In this document: positions 41,628 to 49,578 of the stretch, piece by piece
How the letters are laid out: each line of letters begins with the position of its first letter
Position numbering within the stretch: position 1 is the stretch's first letter
Origin: Eikenella glucosivorans
Lineage (GTDB): Bacteria > Pseudomonadota > Gammaproteobacteria > Burkholderiales > Neisseriaceae
Reading direction: 5' to 3'
Length of the DNA stretch: 64,000 bases
NCBI RefSeq assembly: GCF_016025525.2
Contig: NZ_JACSGR010000008.1
Coordinates: 1 to 64,000, forward strand
Translations under genes and position numbers: made by a program
Notes under the pieces: generated by a model
What the model was told of the DNA's origin: nothing
The model's database searches: none
The model's input: only the letters and a program-made list of their open reading frames with translations

Positions 41628-42851
41628 TTATTGGCGGTCGAGACCGAAGGCTTTGTGCAGCACGCGGGTGGCGAGCTCGAGGTATTTTTCGTCGATGAGC
41701 ACGGACACTTTGATTTCGGAGGTGGAAATCAGCTGGATGTTGATGTTTTCTTCGGCCAGGGTGCGGAACATGGTGGCGGCCACGTCGCTGTGCGAGCGCA
41801 TGCCGATGCCGACGATGGATACTTTGCACACGGTGTCGTCGCCGTCAATGCCGGCCGCGCCGATGCTGTCTTCCACGGCTTTCAAAAGTTCGAGCGTGTG
41901 GCGGTAGTCGCCGCGCGATACGGTGAAGGAGAAATCGGTGGTACCTTCTTCGCCGGCGTTTTGGATGATCATGTCCACTTCGATGTTGGCGGCGGATACG
42001 GCGCCGAGAATCTGATAGGCGATACCGGGCTTGTCGGGCACACCGCGCACGTTGATGCGGGCTTGGTTGCGGTCGAATGCGATGCCGGATACGATGGCTT
42101 GTTCCATATTGGGGTCTTCCTCATAAGTAATCAGGGTGCCTTCGCCGCCTTCGGCGAGGCTGCTCAATACACGCAGGCGGACTTGGTATTTGCCGGCAAA
42201 TTCCACCGAACGGATTTGCAGCACTTTGCTGCCCAAGCTGGCGAGTTCGAGCATCTCTTCAAACGACACGGTGTGCATACGCCGCGCTTCGGGTACCACG
42301 CGCGGGTCGGTGGTGTAAACGCCGTCCACATCGGTATAAATCTGGCATTCGTCGGCTTTGAGCGCGGCGGCCAGCGCCACGGCGGAGGTGTCGGAACCGC
42401 CGCGGCCGAGGGTGGTGATGTTGCCCTCGGCATCCACGCCTTGGAAGCCTGCCACGATCACCACTTTGCCCTGCGCCAAATCGGCGCGCATTTTGCTGTC
42501 GTCGATGTATTCGATACGGGCTTTGGTGTGGGCGTTGTCGGTTTGCACCAGCACCTGCCAGCCGGTGTAGCTTTTGGCGGGCACGCCGATGTCTTGCAGC
42601 GCCATGGCCAAGAGGCCGATGGTCACCTGCTCGCCGGTAGCGAGGACGACGTCCATTTCGCGCGGGTCGGGGAATTCCTGAATTTCATGCGCCAGCGCAA
42701 CGAGGCGGTTGGTTTCGCCGCTCATGGCGGATACCACCACCACCACGTCGTGCCCTTCGGCGCGGGTGCGGGCGATGCGTTTGGCAACGTTTTTGATGCG
42801 CTCGGAACTTCCCACCGAAGTTCCGCCGTATTTCTGTACCAATAAGGCCAT
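41628..42851 (-). CDS. lysC: aspartate kinase
   Basis: It phosphorylates aspartate, the entry to lysine, threonine, methionine and diaminopimelate synthesis. From MALLVQKYGGTSVGS (42851) it has 407 residues: the amino-acid kinase domain (KYGGTSVGS; GFQGVDAEGNITTLGRGGSD) and two C-terminal ACT domains (about 265-407) for feedback control. The frame extends 95 residues further upstream, but that part is unrelated and crosses the divergent promoter region. A single-function enzyme; no homoserine dehydrogenase is fused. Confidence 0.95.
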   Translation of the reverse strand: MALLVQKYGGTSVGSSERIKNVAKRIARTRAEGHDVVVVVSAMSGETNRLVALAHEIQEFPDPREMDVVLATGEQVTIGLLAMALQDIGVPAKSYTGWQVLVQTDNAHTKARIEYIDDSKMRADLAQGKVVIVAGFQGVDAEGNITTLGRGGSDTSAVALAAALKADECQIYTDVDGVYTTDPRVVPEARRMHTVSFEEMLELASLGSKVLQIRSVEFAGKYQVRLRVLSSLAEGGEGTLITYEEDPNMEQAIVSGIAFDRNQARINVRGVPDKPGIAYQILGAVSAANIEVDMIIQNAGEEGTTDFSFTVSRGDYRHTLELLKAVEDSIGAAGIDGDDTVCKVSIVGIGMRSHSDVAATMFRTLAEENINIQLISTSEIKVSVLIDEKYLELATRVLHKAFGLDRQ

Positions 42852-43115
42852 TTGTTGGGATACTCTCTTGAATTTTGCAGCCAACCCGCACTGAAACGCC
42901 GGAAGGCGGCAGCGGATTGGCCGTTGGAAGATTGGAAGCGGTTGCCGCGAGGGGCAGGCGGCATTATTGCCAGTTTGGCATAAAAAAACAAGCCTGTTGT
43001 GGGTGGGAGTGGCCGGCGGTATGGAAAAGACAGCCTGGCGGCGGAAAATTCCGCCAGCGGCGGGTGGCGGGTTTGCTACAATCTTTAGCAGCCCGTGTGT
43101 GAGTTTCGCAGAAAA

Positions 43116-43150
43116 TTTCAGGTAGCCCGCGGGCACAGGCTACCTGAAAA
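43116..43150. repeat. inverted DUS pair between lysC and lysR-type gene
   Basis: TTTCAGGTAGCC at 43116 and AGGCTACCTGAAAA ending at 43150, flanked by GAGTTTCGCAGAA and GCTTATGCGAAG, fragments of the nested-hairpin repeat. Confidence 0.8.
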
Positions 43151-43207
43151 ACAGCGCTTATGCGAAGTGAAAAACAACAACCTCCCACAGCCAACAGGAG
43201 AAACGTA

Positions 43208-44110
43208 ATGGACATCAAAAGGCTGAAATATTTCTGCACCGTAGTGGAATGCGACAGCTTCACCAAGGCGGCGGAAACGCTGCATATTTCCCAGCCGCCC
43301 TTGAGCAAGCGGATACAGGAGCTGGAGCAGGAAATCGGCACCCCGCTGCTATTTCGCGACGGCGGGCGTATCCGCCCCACGCCCACCGGATTCTTCCTCT
43401 ATGAGCGCGCGCTGGAAATCCTGGTGGGCATCGGCAACATCGAGCGCGACACGCTGATTTTCGCCCAACAGCAGCAGCACGTGTTGCGCATCGGGCTCAC
43501 CCATCTCTATCAGAAATATTTCACCCCGCTGATTATGGCCATCCGCCGCCATTATGCCGACACGGAAATCAACGTGCTGGTGTCCGATTCCAGCCATTTG
43601 GAAACGCTACTGAACAACCAGCTGGTGGACATCGCGCTGATCCAGCAGCCGAAACGGCTGGAGCGCTACCGCTATCTGGCGCTGCCGGCGGTGCGGCTGG
43701 TGGCCGTGGTGCACCGCAGCCTGCTGCCGGAAGGCGCGCCCGAAGCGATGACGCTGAAACAGCTGGGCGCGCTGCCGCTGATTCTGCTGCGGCGCAGCAG
43801 CGGGGTGGGCACCTTTGAGCAGCTGATGGATCGGCTGCATAAGAGCGGCATCGTGCCGAAGGTGATCATGCACGTGTCGCAGCCGAGCGTGATTGTGGAT
43901 TGGATCGAGTCGGGCATCGAGGCGGCGGCGCTGCTGCCGGAATCGGAAGTGTGCCCGCAGCAGCTGCGGCACAGCGTGCCGGTGCGGGTATTGCCCGACC
44001 CGCAGGTGTTTTTCCCGGCGCTGGTGAAGCTGACCACCACGCCGGAAATCCGCGGACTGGAGGAGGTGATGGCAGACGGCTATCCGTTTGTGGCGCCGCG
44101 TTGCGGATGA
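43208..44110 (+). CDS. LysR-family transcriptional regulator
   Basis: This 300-residue regulator starts at MDIKRLKYF with AACAGGAG upstream. The winged helix-turn-helix covers about residues 1-60 (SFTKAAETLHISQPPLSKRI). The periplasmic-binding-like effector domain begins near 90 (LRIGLTHLYQKYFTPLI). It resembles the aromatic-catabolism CatM/BenM/CbbR branch, but the inducer is unknown. It is transcribed divergently from lysC; LysR proteins often control the divergent neighbour, but the gap here is filled with repeats, so this is only a possibility. Confidence 0.88.
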   Translation: MDIKRLKYFCTVVECDSFTKAAETLHISQPPLSKRIQELEQEIGTPLLFRDGGRIRPTPTGFFLYERALEILVGIGNIERDTLIFAQQQQHVLRIGLTHLYQKYFTPLIMAIRRHYADTEINVLVSDSSHLETLLNNQLVDIALIQQPKRLERYRYLALPAVRLVAVVHRSLLPEGAPEAMTLKQLGALPLILLRRSSGVGTFEQLMDRLHKSGIVPKVIMHVSQPSVIVDWIESGIEAAALLPESEVCPQQLRHSVPVRVLPDPQVFFPALVKLTTTPEIRGLEEVMADGYPFVAPRCG

Positions 44111-44205
44111 GGGCGGGCGGGGTTTTCAGGTAGCCATCCTTCCTAACTCACCAGAAAATACCACGCCCGCCCGCCGCGCTAAACCTTCGGCAAGTTTTGA
44201 CACAC

Positions 44206-44238
44206 AAAAACCACAGCATCCGTTTGGTGCTGTGGTTT
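44206..44238 (+). terminator. hairpin terminator after the LysR-type gene
   Basis: AAACCACAGCA pairs with TGCTGTGGTTT across a 9-base loop. The T-run is short. It lies about 95 bp after the stop. Confidence 0.6.
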
Positions 44239-44256
44239 GCTATTGGGCGGCACAAC

Positions 44257-44429
44257 AGGCTACCTGAAAATGCGAAACGCCCCCGCTTCTTATGCCCCGC
44301 AAAAACTCCGCTTCATACAAAACACCGTATTAACTCCGTTGAAGCTCACGCTTTAGCTTCGCAGAAACTCAGCCTTGCTGCGCAAGACATCGTTTTAACT
44401 CCGTTGAAGCTCACGCTTTCAGGTAGCCT
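44257..44429. repeat. inverted DUS pair enclosing nested-hairpin repeats
   Basis: AGGCTACCTGAAAA at 44257 and TTTCAGGTAGCCT ending at 44429 bracket about 145 bases. These contain two copies of TTAACTCCGTTGAAGCTCAC, one TTTAGCTTCGCAGAAACTC and degenerate units at the left. With the DUS it fills the gap 44111-44447 apart from the terminator. Confidence 0.85.
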
Positions 44430-44447
44430 TTTCGCGCCCGCACCCGA

Positions 44448-45014
44448 TCAAAACACCAATTTCCCATAAAGCTGCCCCGGCTTGCAGCGGCGGCGGATTT
44501 CCTCTGCCACTTTCATCGCCTCGCTGGCGCTGTCGCGCCACAGCCGCGAGCCTTGGCTGGGCAGCGGGCGGATTTTGCCCAAATCCAGCGTTATTTTGTG
44601 CGGCAACACGCCTGTTTGACCCGGCTCGCGGTATTGCAGCAGCATCTTGGTGGGGAAATTGCCGCCGCGCAGGTTCACAAATTGCAGCCCGTCGTAGCCG
44701 ACAAAGCCTTCGCCTGCGCCGGCCAGGCAATAGCGGATGCCTTCTTCTTCCAAACGCAGAAACTGCGGTTTGCCGCCCAAGCGGGCGCGCCGCCGCCACG
44801 CGCGTACCGCCAGGCCGAGCGCCACGGCGAGCAATACCAGCAGCAACAATAATATCCACATCACGCGGTGCTGCCGGGTGAGCAGCAGAATCCGGCTGAT
44901 AACGGACAATAAAGCTGCCGCGCCAAACAGCGTTGCCCAGCCGTTGAGCAGCGTGCTGCCAAATGACCATTCGCACACTTCGCGGCGGGCGGCCAGATAA
45001 TCGGCATTTTCCAT
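44448..45014 (-). CDS. hypothetical membrane protein (188 aa)
   Basis: Two hydrophobic segments (about 23-45, TLLNGWATLFGAAALLSVIS, and 53-72, WILLLLLVLLAVALGLAVRA) are followed by a basic stretch (WRRRARLGG). A cytosolic C-terminal domain of about 110 residues comes next (FLRLEEEGIRYCLAGAGEGF, LLQYREPGQTG). The arrangement resembles bacterial PH-like/YcxB-type membrane proteins, but I cannot name the family. A DUS pair separates it from the upstream acyltransferase gene. Confidence 0.7.
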   Translation of the reverse strand: MENADYLAARREVCEWSFGSTLLNGWATLFGAAALLSVISRILLLTRQHRVMWILLLLLVLLAVALGLAVRAWRRRARLGGKPQFLRLEEEGIRYCLAGAGEGFVGYDGLQFVNLRGGNFPTKMLLQYREPGQTGVLPHKITLDLGKIRPLPSQGSRLWRDSASEAMKVAEEIRRRCKPGQLYGKLVF

Positions 45015-45037
45015 TTTTGTTTTCTTTCATATAGATG

Positions 45038-45069
45038 AGGCTACCTGAAAAATAATTTTCAGGTAGCCT
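45038..45069. repeat. inverted DUS pair
   Basis: AGGCTACCTGAAAAA at 45038 and TTTTCAGGTAGCCT ending at 45069 with a very short spacer. It lies between the acyltransferase stop and the start of the next minus-strand gene, so it is a good hairpin terminator candidate. Confidence 0.85.
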
Positions 45070-45084
45070 TTGCCGAGCCAGCGT

Positions 45085-45975
45085 CTAATCGGCTTTGGCG
45101 GGTTTGGCGTAGAAATCGGGGCTGCCTTCGGGGCGGGTTTTGAAGCGTTTGTGCAGCCAGAAATATTGTTCGGGCTGCTCGCGCACGCGCGCTTCGATGA
45201 AGTCGTTCATGCGCTGCACGTCGGCGGCGGTATCTTCGCCGGGAAAGTGCTCCCAGGCGGGATAGAAGCGCAGTACGACGCGGCCGTTTGGCTGGCGGGT
45301 GGGGATGGCGGGCACGATTTTGGCTTGGGTGAGCGCGGCGATACGGGGAAGGCCGGCGATGGTGGCGGTGGGAATGCCGAAGAAATCGGCGAAGATAGAG
45401 TCTTTGCGGCCGAAGTCTTGGTCGGGCAGGTAGAGGAAGGGGGCGGGGTCGGCGCGCAGGTGTTTGATGATGGCGCGCAGGCCTTCGGTGCGGCCGATGA
45501 GGAAGACGTTGTTGTAGCGGTGGCGGCCGCGCAGGATTTGGGCATCGAGCGCGGGGTTTTTCTGGTGGGAATACATGCTGGTGAGCGGTACGTCTTGGTT
45601 GAGGGCGTATACGGCGAGCTCGAAGGCGGTGAAGTGGGGGTAGAGCAGGATGACTTTGCGCCCGGCGGCGAGTTCGTTGTCGAGATAATGTTTGTCTTGG
45701 TAGCGCACCAGGGATTTGAGCCGCTCGGCGCTGCCGTACCAATAGAGGCCGTATTCGAGCACGAGCTTGGCCATGTGGCGGAAGTGGCGCTTGAGCAGGG
45801 CTTTGCGTTGTGCTTCGCTTAATTCGGGAAAGCACAGGCGCAGGTTGATTTGGCCGATGCGGCGGCGCGGGGCGACGGCGTAGTAGGCGAGCGTGCCGAT
45901 GGCGTCGGCCAGCTTTTGGATGGCGGCGAAGGGCAGGAGCTGGATGAGGTAGAGCAGGAAGAAGGCGGCTTTCAT
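45085..45975 (-). CDS. lipid A biosynthesis acyltransferase (LpxL/HtrB family)
   Basis: This inner-membrane enzyme transfers a secondary acyl chain from acyl-ACP to lipid A. The 296-residue protein has an N-terminal membrane helix. The catalytic H-X4-E motif is HFTAFE (His114/Glu119), followed by DQDFGRKDSIFADFFGIPTA and RQPNGRVVLRFYP. Whether it adds the first (LpxL) or second (LpxM) secondary chain cannot be told from this sequence. With lpxK and kdsB it is the third LPS gene in the window. Confidence 0.9.
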   Translation of the reverse strand: MKAAFFLLYLIQLLPFAAIQKLADAIGTLAYYAVAPRRRIGQINLRLCFPELSEAQRKALLKRHFRHMAKLVLEYGLYWYGSAERLKSLVRYQDKHYLDNELAAGRKVILLYPHFTAFELAVYALNQDVPLTSMYSHQKNPALDAQILRGRHRYNNVFLIGRTEGLRAIIKHLRADPAPFLYLPDQDFGRKDSIFADFFGIPTATIAGLPRIAALTQAKIVPAIPTRQPNGRVVLRFYPAWEHFPGEDTAADVQRMNDFIEARVREQPEQYFWLHKRFKTRPEGSPDFYAKPAKAD

Positions 45976-46461
45976 GTTGGGTAATCGAAAAGGTTGGCGG
46001 GATTACACAGAGGCAGAAGAGGGGAGGCTGTTAGGTAAAGAGAAATAGACAGTTTGGTCGATGTTTCTGGAGCGGGGTTTATCGAACGGTTTATGGTTTA
46101 GTTTGTGTGATTTTACAAGAATGAAACCCGCAACACCCCAAACAGCATATCACCGCTCAAACCCGCATGCGGCTTCATGGTGTTCGAACTGTTATCCTGT
46201 GGACGGGCAGCCCGGGTAAATTTCTGACCGATACCGTTCTCATACAGAAACCGGGCGGTATTGCCTGCTGCTTTGTCCGATAGGATGGCGACGTATCACT
46301 CTCTTGAAAAGTTGTCGATGGCAACAAAAAGATAGTCGCACCTGTCGGGGTTTCCCGGCCGTTGAGCACATGGCGAGCTCGGGAAGGAACGATGTCTTTC
46401 TCCGGTGTGTAGGCCAAACAAGAGGGTATTTTTTAGCCTAGCTTGCGTTTCGGTATTTTCC
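45976..46461. other. intergenic region with decayed transposase
   Basis: About 485 bp between two minus-strand genes. The left 180 bp is AT-rich with nothing that I recognise; the right part is the transposase fragment described separately. Confidence 0.6.
46180..46440 (-). pseudogene. remnant of a DDE integrase-core (rve) transposase
   Basis: In one minus-strand frame the sequence reads DRCDYLFVAIDNFSRE, then a TGA stop, then YVAILSDKAAGNTARFLYEN. The catalytic-domain pattern (D-Y-L-F-V-A-I-D-x-F-S-R-E) is that of rve-type transposases of the IS481/IS3-related groups. Both ends of the gene are missing. An 80-codon open frame over the same bases is out of phase with this homology and is not a gene. 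No terminal repeats were found. Confidence 0.65.
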
Positions 46462-47199
46462 TTAGAATTTCACGCCTTTGTGTAGGGCGACGATGCCGCC
46501 GCTCATGTTGTGGTAGTCCACGCTGTCGAAGCCGGCGTTGAGCATCATCTGTTTGAGGGTTTCCTGGTCGGGGTGCATGCGGATGGATTCGGCGAGGTAT
46601 TGGTAGCTGTCGGCGTCTTTGGCGATGAGCTTGCCCATCAGCGGTAGGAGTTTGAAGGAGTATAGGTCGTAGGCGGGGGCGAGCATTTTGGCGGGCTTGG
46701 AAAATTCGAGCACGAGCAGGCTGCCGCCGGGTTTGAGCACGCGCTGCATTTCGCGCAGGGCGGCGTCTTTGTGCGTCATGTTGCGCAGGCCGAAGGAAAC
46801 GGATACGAGGTCGAAATAGTTATCCGGGAAGGGGAGCTTTTCGGCGTCGCACACGGCCACGGGCAGGATGAGGCCTTCGTTGAGCAGGCGGTCGCGGCCG
46901 ACGCCGAGCATGGAGGAGTTGATGTCGGTCAGCCACACTTCGCCGCGCTCGCCCACGCGCTTGGCCCAGCCGCGGGAGAGGTCGCCGGTGCCGCCGGCGA
47001 TATCGAGCACTTTGCCGCCTTTGGGCACGCGGGCGGTACTGATGGTGAAGTGTTTCCACACGCGGTGCAGGCCGCCGGACATAACGTCATTCATGATGTC
47101 GTATTTCTTGGCGACGGAGTGAAAGACTTCGGCTACTTTGGCGGCTTTTTCGCTTTCGTTTACGGTTTGGTAGCCGAAATGGGTTTGTTTGTCGGTCAT
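46462..47199 (-). CDS. ubiE: ubiquinone/menaquinone C-methyltransferase UbiE
   Basis: It C-methylates the benzoquinone or naphthoquinone ring using SAM. The 245-residue class I methyltransferase shows VLDIAGGTGDLSRGWAKRVG (SAM site, 65-84) and signature regions NDVMSGGLHRVWKH and LLVLEFSKPAKM. Ubiquinone made with this enzyme is the electron acceptor of the complex I encoded at the right of the window. It lies downstream of the DUF971 and 58-aa genes in the same direction; a DUS overlaps the upstream gap. Confidence 0.95.
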   Translation of the reverse strand: MTDKQTHFGYQTVNESEKAAKVAEVFHSVAKKYDIMNDVMSGGLHRVWKHFTISTARVPKGGKVLDIAGGTGDLSRGWAKRVGERGEVWLTDINSSMLGVGRDRLLNEGLILPVAVCDAEKLPFPDNYFDLVSVSFGLRNMTHKDAALREMQRVLKPGGSLLVLEFSKPAKMLAPAYDLYSFKLLPLMGKLIAKDADSYQYLAESIRMHPDQETLKQMMLNAGFDSVDYHNMSGGIVALHKGVKF

Positions 47200-47236
47200 G
47201 GGGTGCTTTCAGGTAGCCTTTGGCGGCGGTGGCGGA

Positions 47237-47413
47237 TTAGAGTTGGCCTTTGGTGAAGCGCTCGAAGCAGGTGTCCATGGCGGTTTTAAGTTTGGCTTCG
47301 AAGGCTTTGTCGTTTTGGTTTAGGCCGTAGCGGACGAGGTCGCGCTTCCATTGGTTGCGGTCGCTGTAGGTGGCGGCGAGGAGGATGGGCAGGGTGCGCT
47401 TTAGTGCGGGCAT
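47237..47413 (-). CDS. conserved small hypothetical protein (58 aa)
   Basis: Starting at MPALKRTLPILLAATYSDRN (AAAGGAAA upstream), this 58-residue, mostly helical protein ends TAMDTCFERFTKGQL. Its first 13 bases overlap the end of the DUF971 gene, and ubiE follows 38 bp later, so it is probably translated in that operon. I do not recognise a domain. Confidence 0.6.
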   Translation of the reverse strand: MPALKRTLPILLAATYSDRNQWKRDLVRYGLNQNDKAFEAKLKTAMDTCFERFTKGQL

Positions 47414-47802
47414 TTTTTTCCTTTCGGCGGGGAGGCATCTGGTGCGGCGGGTTGGCGGGAGGCGCCGGCTGCTTCTAGGCGGCGCAGGTAGTCGGGCCAC
47501 ATTGTAGCGTATCCGCTTGCCAATTCATACAGGTAGGCCCAGCTGTAAAGCCCGCTGTCGTGGCCGTCGGAGAAGGTGATTTTGAGGGCGTAGTTGCCGG
47601 CGGGGGCGAGATCGGTGATGGTGACGCGGGCTTTGCCGGTTTGCAGTTTGGCTTGGCCGCGCCCGTGGCCGCGCACTTCGGCGCTGGGGGAGTAAACGCG
47701 CAGGTATTCGGCGGGTAGGGTGTATTCGGTATCGGGGTAAACCAATACGAGGCCTTGGCTGCCGGCTTGCAGGCGGATTTGCTGGGGGATGGGGTGGGGC
47801 AT
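47401..47802 (-). CDS. DUF971 domain protein
   Basis: This 133-residue protein contains one DUF971 (gamma-butyrobetaine hydroxylase N-terminal-like) domain: LEYTLPAEYLRVYSPSAEVRGHG-type core, then YALKITFSDGHDSGLYSWAYL. The C-terminus is Pro/Lys-rich with a final Cys. The domain is linked to Fe-S or zinc binding in other proteins, but the bacterial stand-alone form has no settled function. A DUF971-ubiE neighbourhood is frequent in beta-proteobacteria. Confidence 0.85.
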   Translation of the reverse strand: MPHPIPQQIRLQAGSQGLVLVYPDTEYTLPAEYLRVYSPSAEVRGHGRGQAKLQTGKARVTITDLAPAGNYALKITFSDGHDSGLYSWAYLYELASGYATMWPDYLRRLEAAGASRQPAAPDASPPKGKKCPH

Positions 47803-47833
47803 GGGGGTCCTTTTTAACTCCGTTGAAGCAGGG

Positions 47834-47983
47834 GTTTTTAGGTAGCCTTATACAGCGGGCGGAAGAGGCTACCTGAAAAGGATGTCTTGGCGTAGTCGGG
47901 ACGGGTTTTTGCGAAGCTAAAATAGTGGCGGCTGCTTTTGTGCAGGAGACAGGAGAAGGGCATGCTTGGTTTTCAGGTAGCCT
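47834..47983. repeat. DUS group upstream of nadE
   Basis: A DUS with one substitution (TTTTTAGGTAGCCT, 47834-47848) follows AACTCCGTTGAAGC, a nested-repeat unit. AGGCTACCTGAAAA is at 47866-47879. TTTTGCGAAGCTAAAAT near 47909-47925 is another unit fragment, and TTTTCAGGTAGCCT is at 47970-47983. Confidence 0.75.
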
Positions 47984-48079
47984 GTGGCGGATTCTAGCAG
48001 ATTGCCCGGATGGGTTTGGCATTTGGCTTTTTGCCGGATTGGCGATATATTCCCGCTGTTGCCAACATAAGGAACCATC

Positions 48080-48868
48080 ATGCAAACCGAAGCCCTTATC
48101 CGACACATCAGCCGCTGGCTGGCCGATTATGCCGTGCGCGCCGGCGCGAAGGGTTTTGTGGTGGGCATTTCCGGCGGGGTGGATTCCGCCGTGGTATCCG
48201 CCTTGTGCGCGCACAGCGGGCTGGACGTGTTGTGCCTGGTACTGCCCATCCGCCAGAAGGCCGACCAGCTGGCGCGCGCCCGCGAACACATCGCCGACTT
48301 GCAGCACCGTTTTGTGAACGTGCGCAGCCAAACGCTGGATCTTACGCCCACGTTCGAGCAATTCGAGCGCGGCGTGGCCGATACCGCCGCCGCCAGCAAA
48401 AACCTCGCCCTGGCCAACACCCGCTCCCGCCTGCGCATGGCTGCCCTTTATTACTACGGCCAAATCAACGGCCTGCTCGTGGCCGGCACCGGCAATAAAG
48501 TGGAAGATTTCGGCGTGGGCTTCTTCACCAAATATGGCGACGGCGGCGTGGACCTCAGCCCCATCGGCGACCTGCTCAAAACCCAAGTGTACGCCCTGGC
48601 CGAAGCGCTGGAAGTGTCGCCCGCCATCCGCCAGGCCGCACCCACCGACGGCCTGTGGGACGAAGAGCGCACCGACGAGCAGCAGATGGGCGCCAGCTAC
48701 CCTGAGCTCGAATGGGCGATGGCGCAGAGCGAAGCCGGCCGACGCGCCGAAGAATTTGCCGGCCGCGAGCGCGAAGTGTTTGAGATTTACCAGCGCCTGC
48801 ACCGCGCCACCCTGCATAAAATCCAGCCTGTCCCCGTGTGTAAAATCCCCAGCGAACTGTTTGATTAA
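48080..48868 (+). CDS. nadE: NAD(+) synthetase, ammonia-dependent type
   Basis: It amidates deamido-NAD to NAD+ with ATP. The 262-residue protein has the PP-loop GISGGVDSA (29-37), ALYYYGQINGLLVAGTGNKVED and DLSPIGDLLKTQVYALAEAL. There is no N-terminal nitrilase domain, so ammonia rather than glutamine is the expected donor. ATAAGGAACC precedes the ATG. yggS follows after 11 bp and is likely cotranscribed. Confidence 0.93.
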   Translation: MQTEALIRHISRWLADYAVRAGAKGFVVGISGGVDSAVVSALCAHSGLDVLCLVLPIRQKADQLARAREHIADLQHRFVNVRSQTLDLTPTFEQFERGVADTAAASKNLALANTRSRLRMAALYYYGQINGLLVAGTGNKVEDFGVGFFTKYGDGGVDLSPIGDLLKTQVYALAEALEVSPAIRQAAPTDGLWDEERTDEQQMGASYPELEWAMAQSEAGRRAEEFAGREREVFEIYQRLHRATLHKIQPVPVCKIPSELFD

Positions 48869-48879
48869 AAGGAAAAACG

Positions 48880-49578
48880 ATGAGAGTGCTAACCATGAAT
48901 CTGCACGCCGTGCGCGCCCGTATCTGGGCCGCTGCCGAAGCCGCCGGCCGCCCCGAGCCCGACCTGATTGCCGTGAGCAAAACCTTCCCCGCCGCCGACG
49001 TGCGCCTGCTGTGCCAAAAAAGCACCCAGCGCGATTTCGGCGAAAACTATCTGCAAGAATTTGAAGAAAAAAGTAGCGAGCTGGCCGACATCCCCGATAT
49101 TTGCTGGCACATCATCGGCCACATCCAATCCAACAAAAGCCGTATCGCCGCCGAACGTGCACACTGGGTGCACACCATCGACCGCGAAAAAATCGCCCGC
49201 CGCTTAAGCGAGCAGCGCCCCGAAAGCATGCCGCCGCTACAAGTGCTGATTGAGGTGAACATCGGCGGCGAAGACGTGAAGCACGGTGTACCGCCGCAGG
49301 AAGAAAGCATCCGCGAGCTGGCTTTTCAGGTAGCCTCGTTGCCTAAGTTGAAACTGCGCGGCCTGATGTGCGTGGCGCGGCTGGGCAGCAGCGAGGCGGA
49401 GTTGCGCCAACAGTTCGGCCGTATGAACGAATTGCTGCAATATTTGCAGCAACAGGGGCTGGACGTGGACACGCTTTCCATGGGCATGTCGGAAGATTTG
49501 GAAACTGCCGTGGCCTGCGGCGCCACCCAGGTGCGCATCGGCAGCGCCATTTTCGGCCAACGCAGTTATAGCGAATAA
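48880..49578 (+). CDS. yggS: YggS-family pyridoxal-phosphate homeostasis protein
   Basis: This PLP-binding protein of 232 residues has no known enzymatic reaction; loss of the family disturbs vitamin B6 and amino-acid balance. LIAVSKTFPAADVRLL contains the PLP lysine near residue 34, followed by FGENYLQEFEEK, WHIIGHIQSNKSR and the phosphate-binding LSMGMSEDLETAVACG...VRIGSAIFG. ATG 48880 has AAAGGAAAA upstream; MNLHAV at 48895 is an alternative. FQVAS near residue 148 is DUS-encoded. A yggS-proC-yggT neighbourhood is conserved, and proC/yggT follow here. Confidence 0.93.
   Translation: MRVLTMNLHAVRARIWAAAEAAGRPEPDLIAVSKTFPAADVRLLCQKSTQRDFGENYLQEFEEKSSELADIPDICWHIIGHIQSNKSRIAAERAHWVHTIDREKIARRLSEQRPESMPPLQVLIEVNIGGEDVKHGVPPQEESIRELAFQVASLPKLKLRGLMCVARLGSSEAELRQQFGRMNELLQYLQQQGLDVDTLSMGMSEDLETAVACGATQVRIGSAIFGQRSYSE

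Noticed and set aside
41628..43136. 502-residue aspartate kinase using the longest open frame
   Set aside because: The extra 95 residues are unrelated to the family and read through the divergent regulatory region. The family start MALLVQKYGG at 42851 is complete.
46175..46417. 80-codon minus-strand frame starting MAYTPEKDIVPS
   Set aside because: It is out of phase with the transposase homology in the same bases, so it is an accidental open frame in a pseudogene.
47525..48817. 430-codon minus-strand frame across nadE and its upstream region
   Set aside because: It overlaps nadE, DUS repeats and part of the DUF971 gene out of phase and has no recognisable domain.
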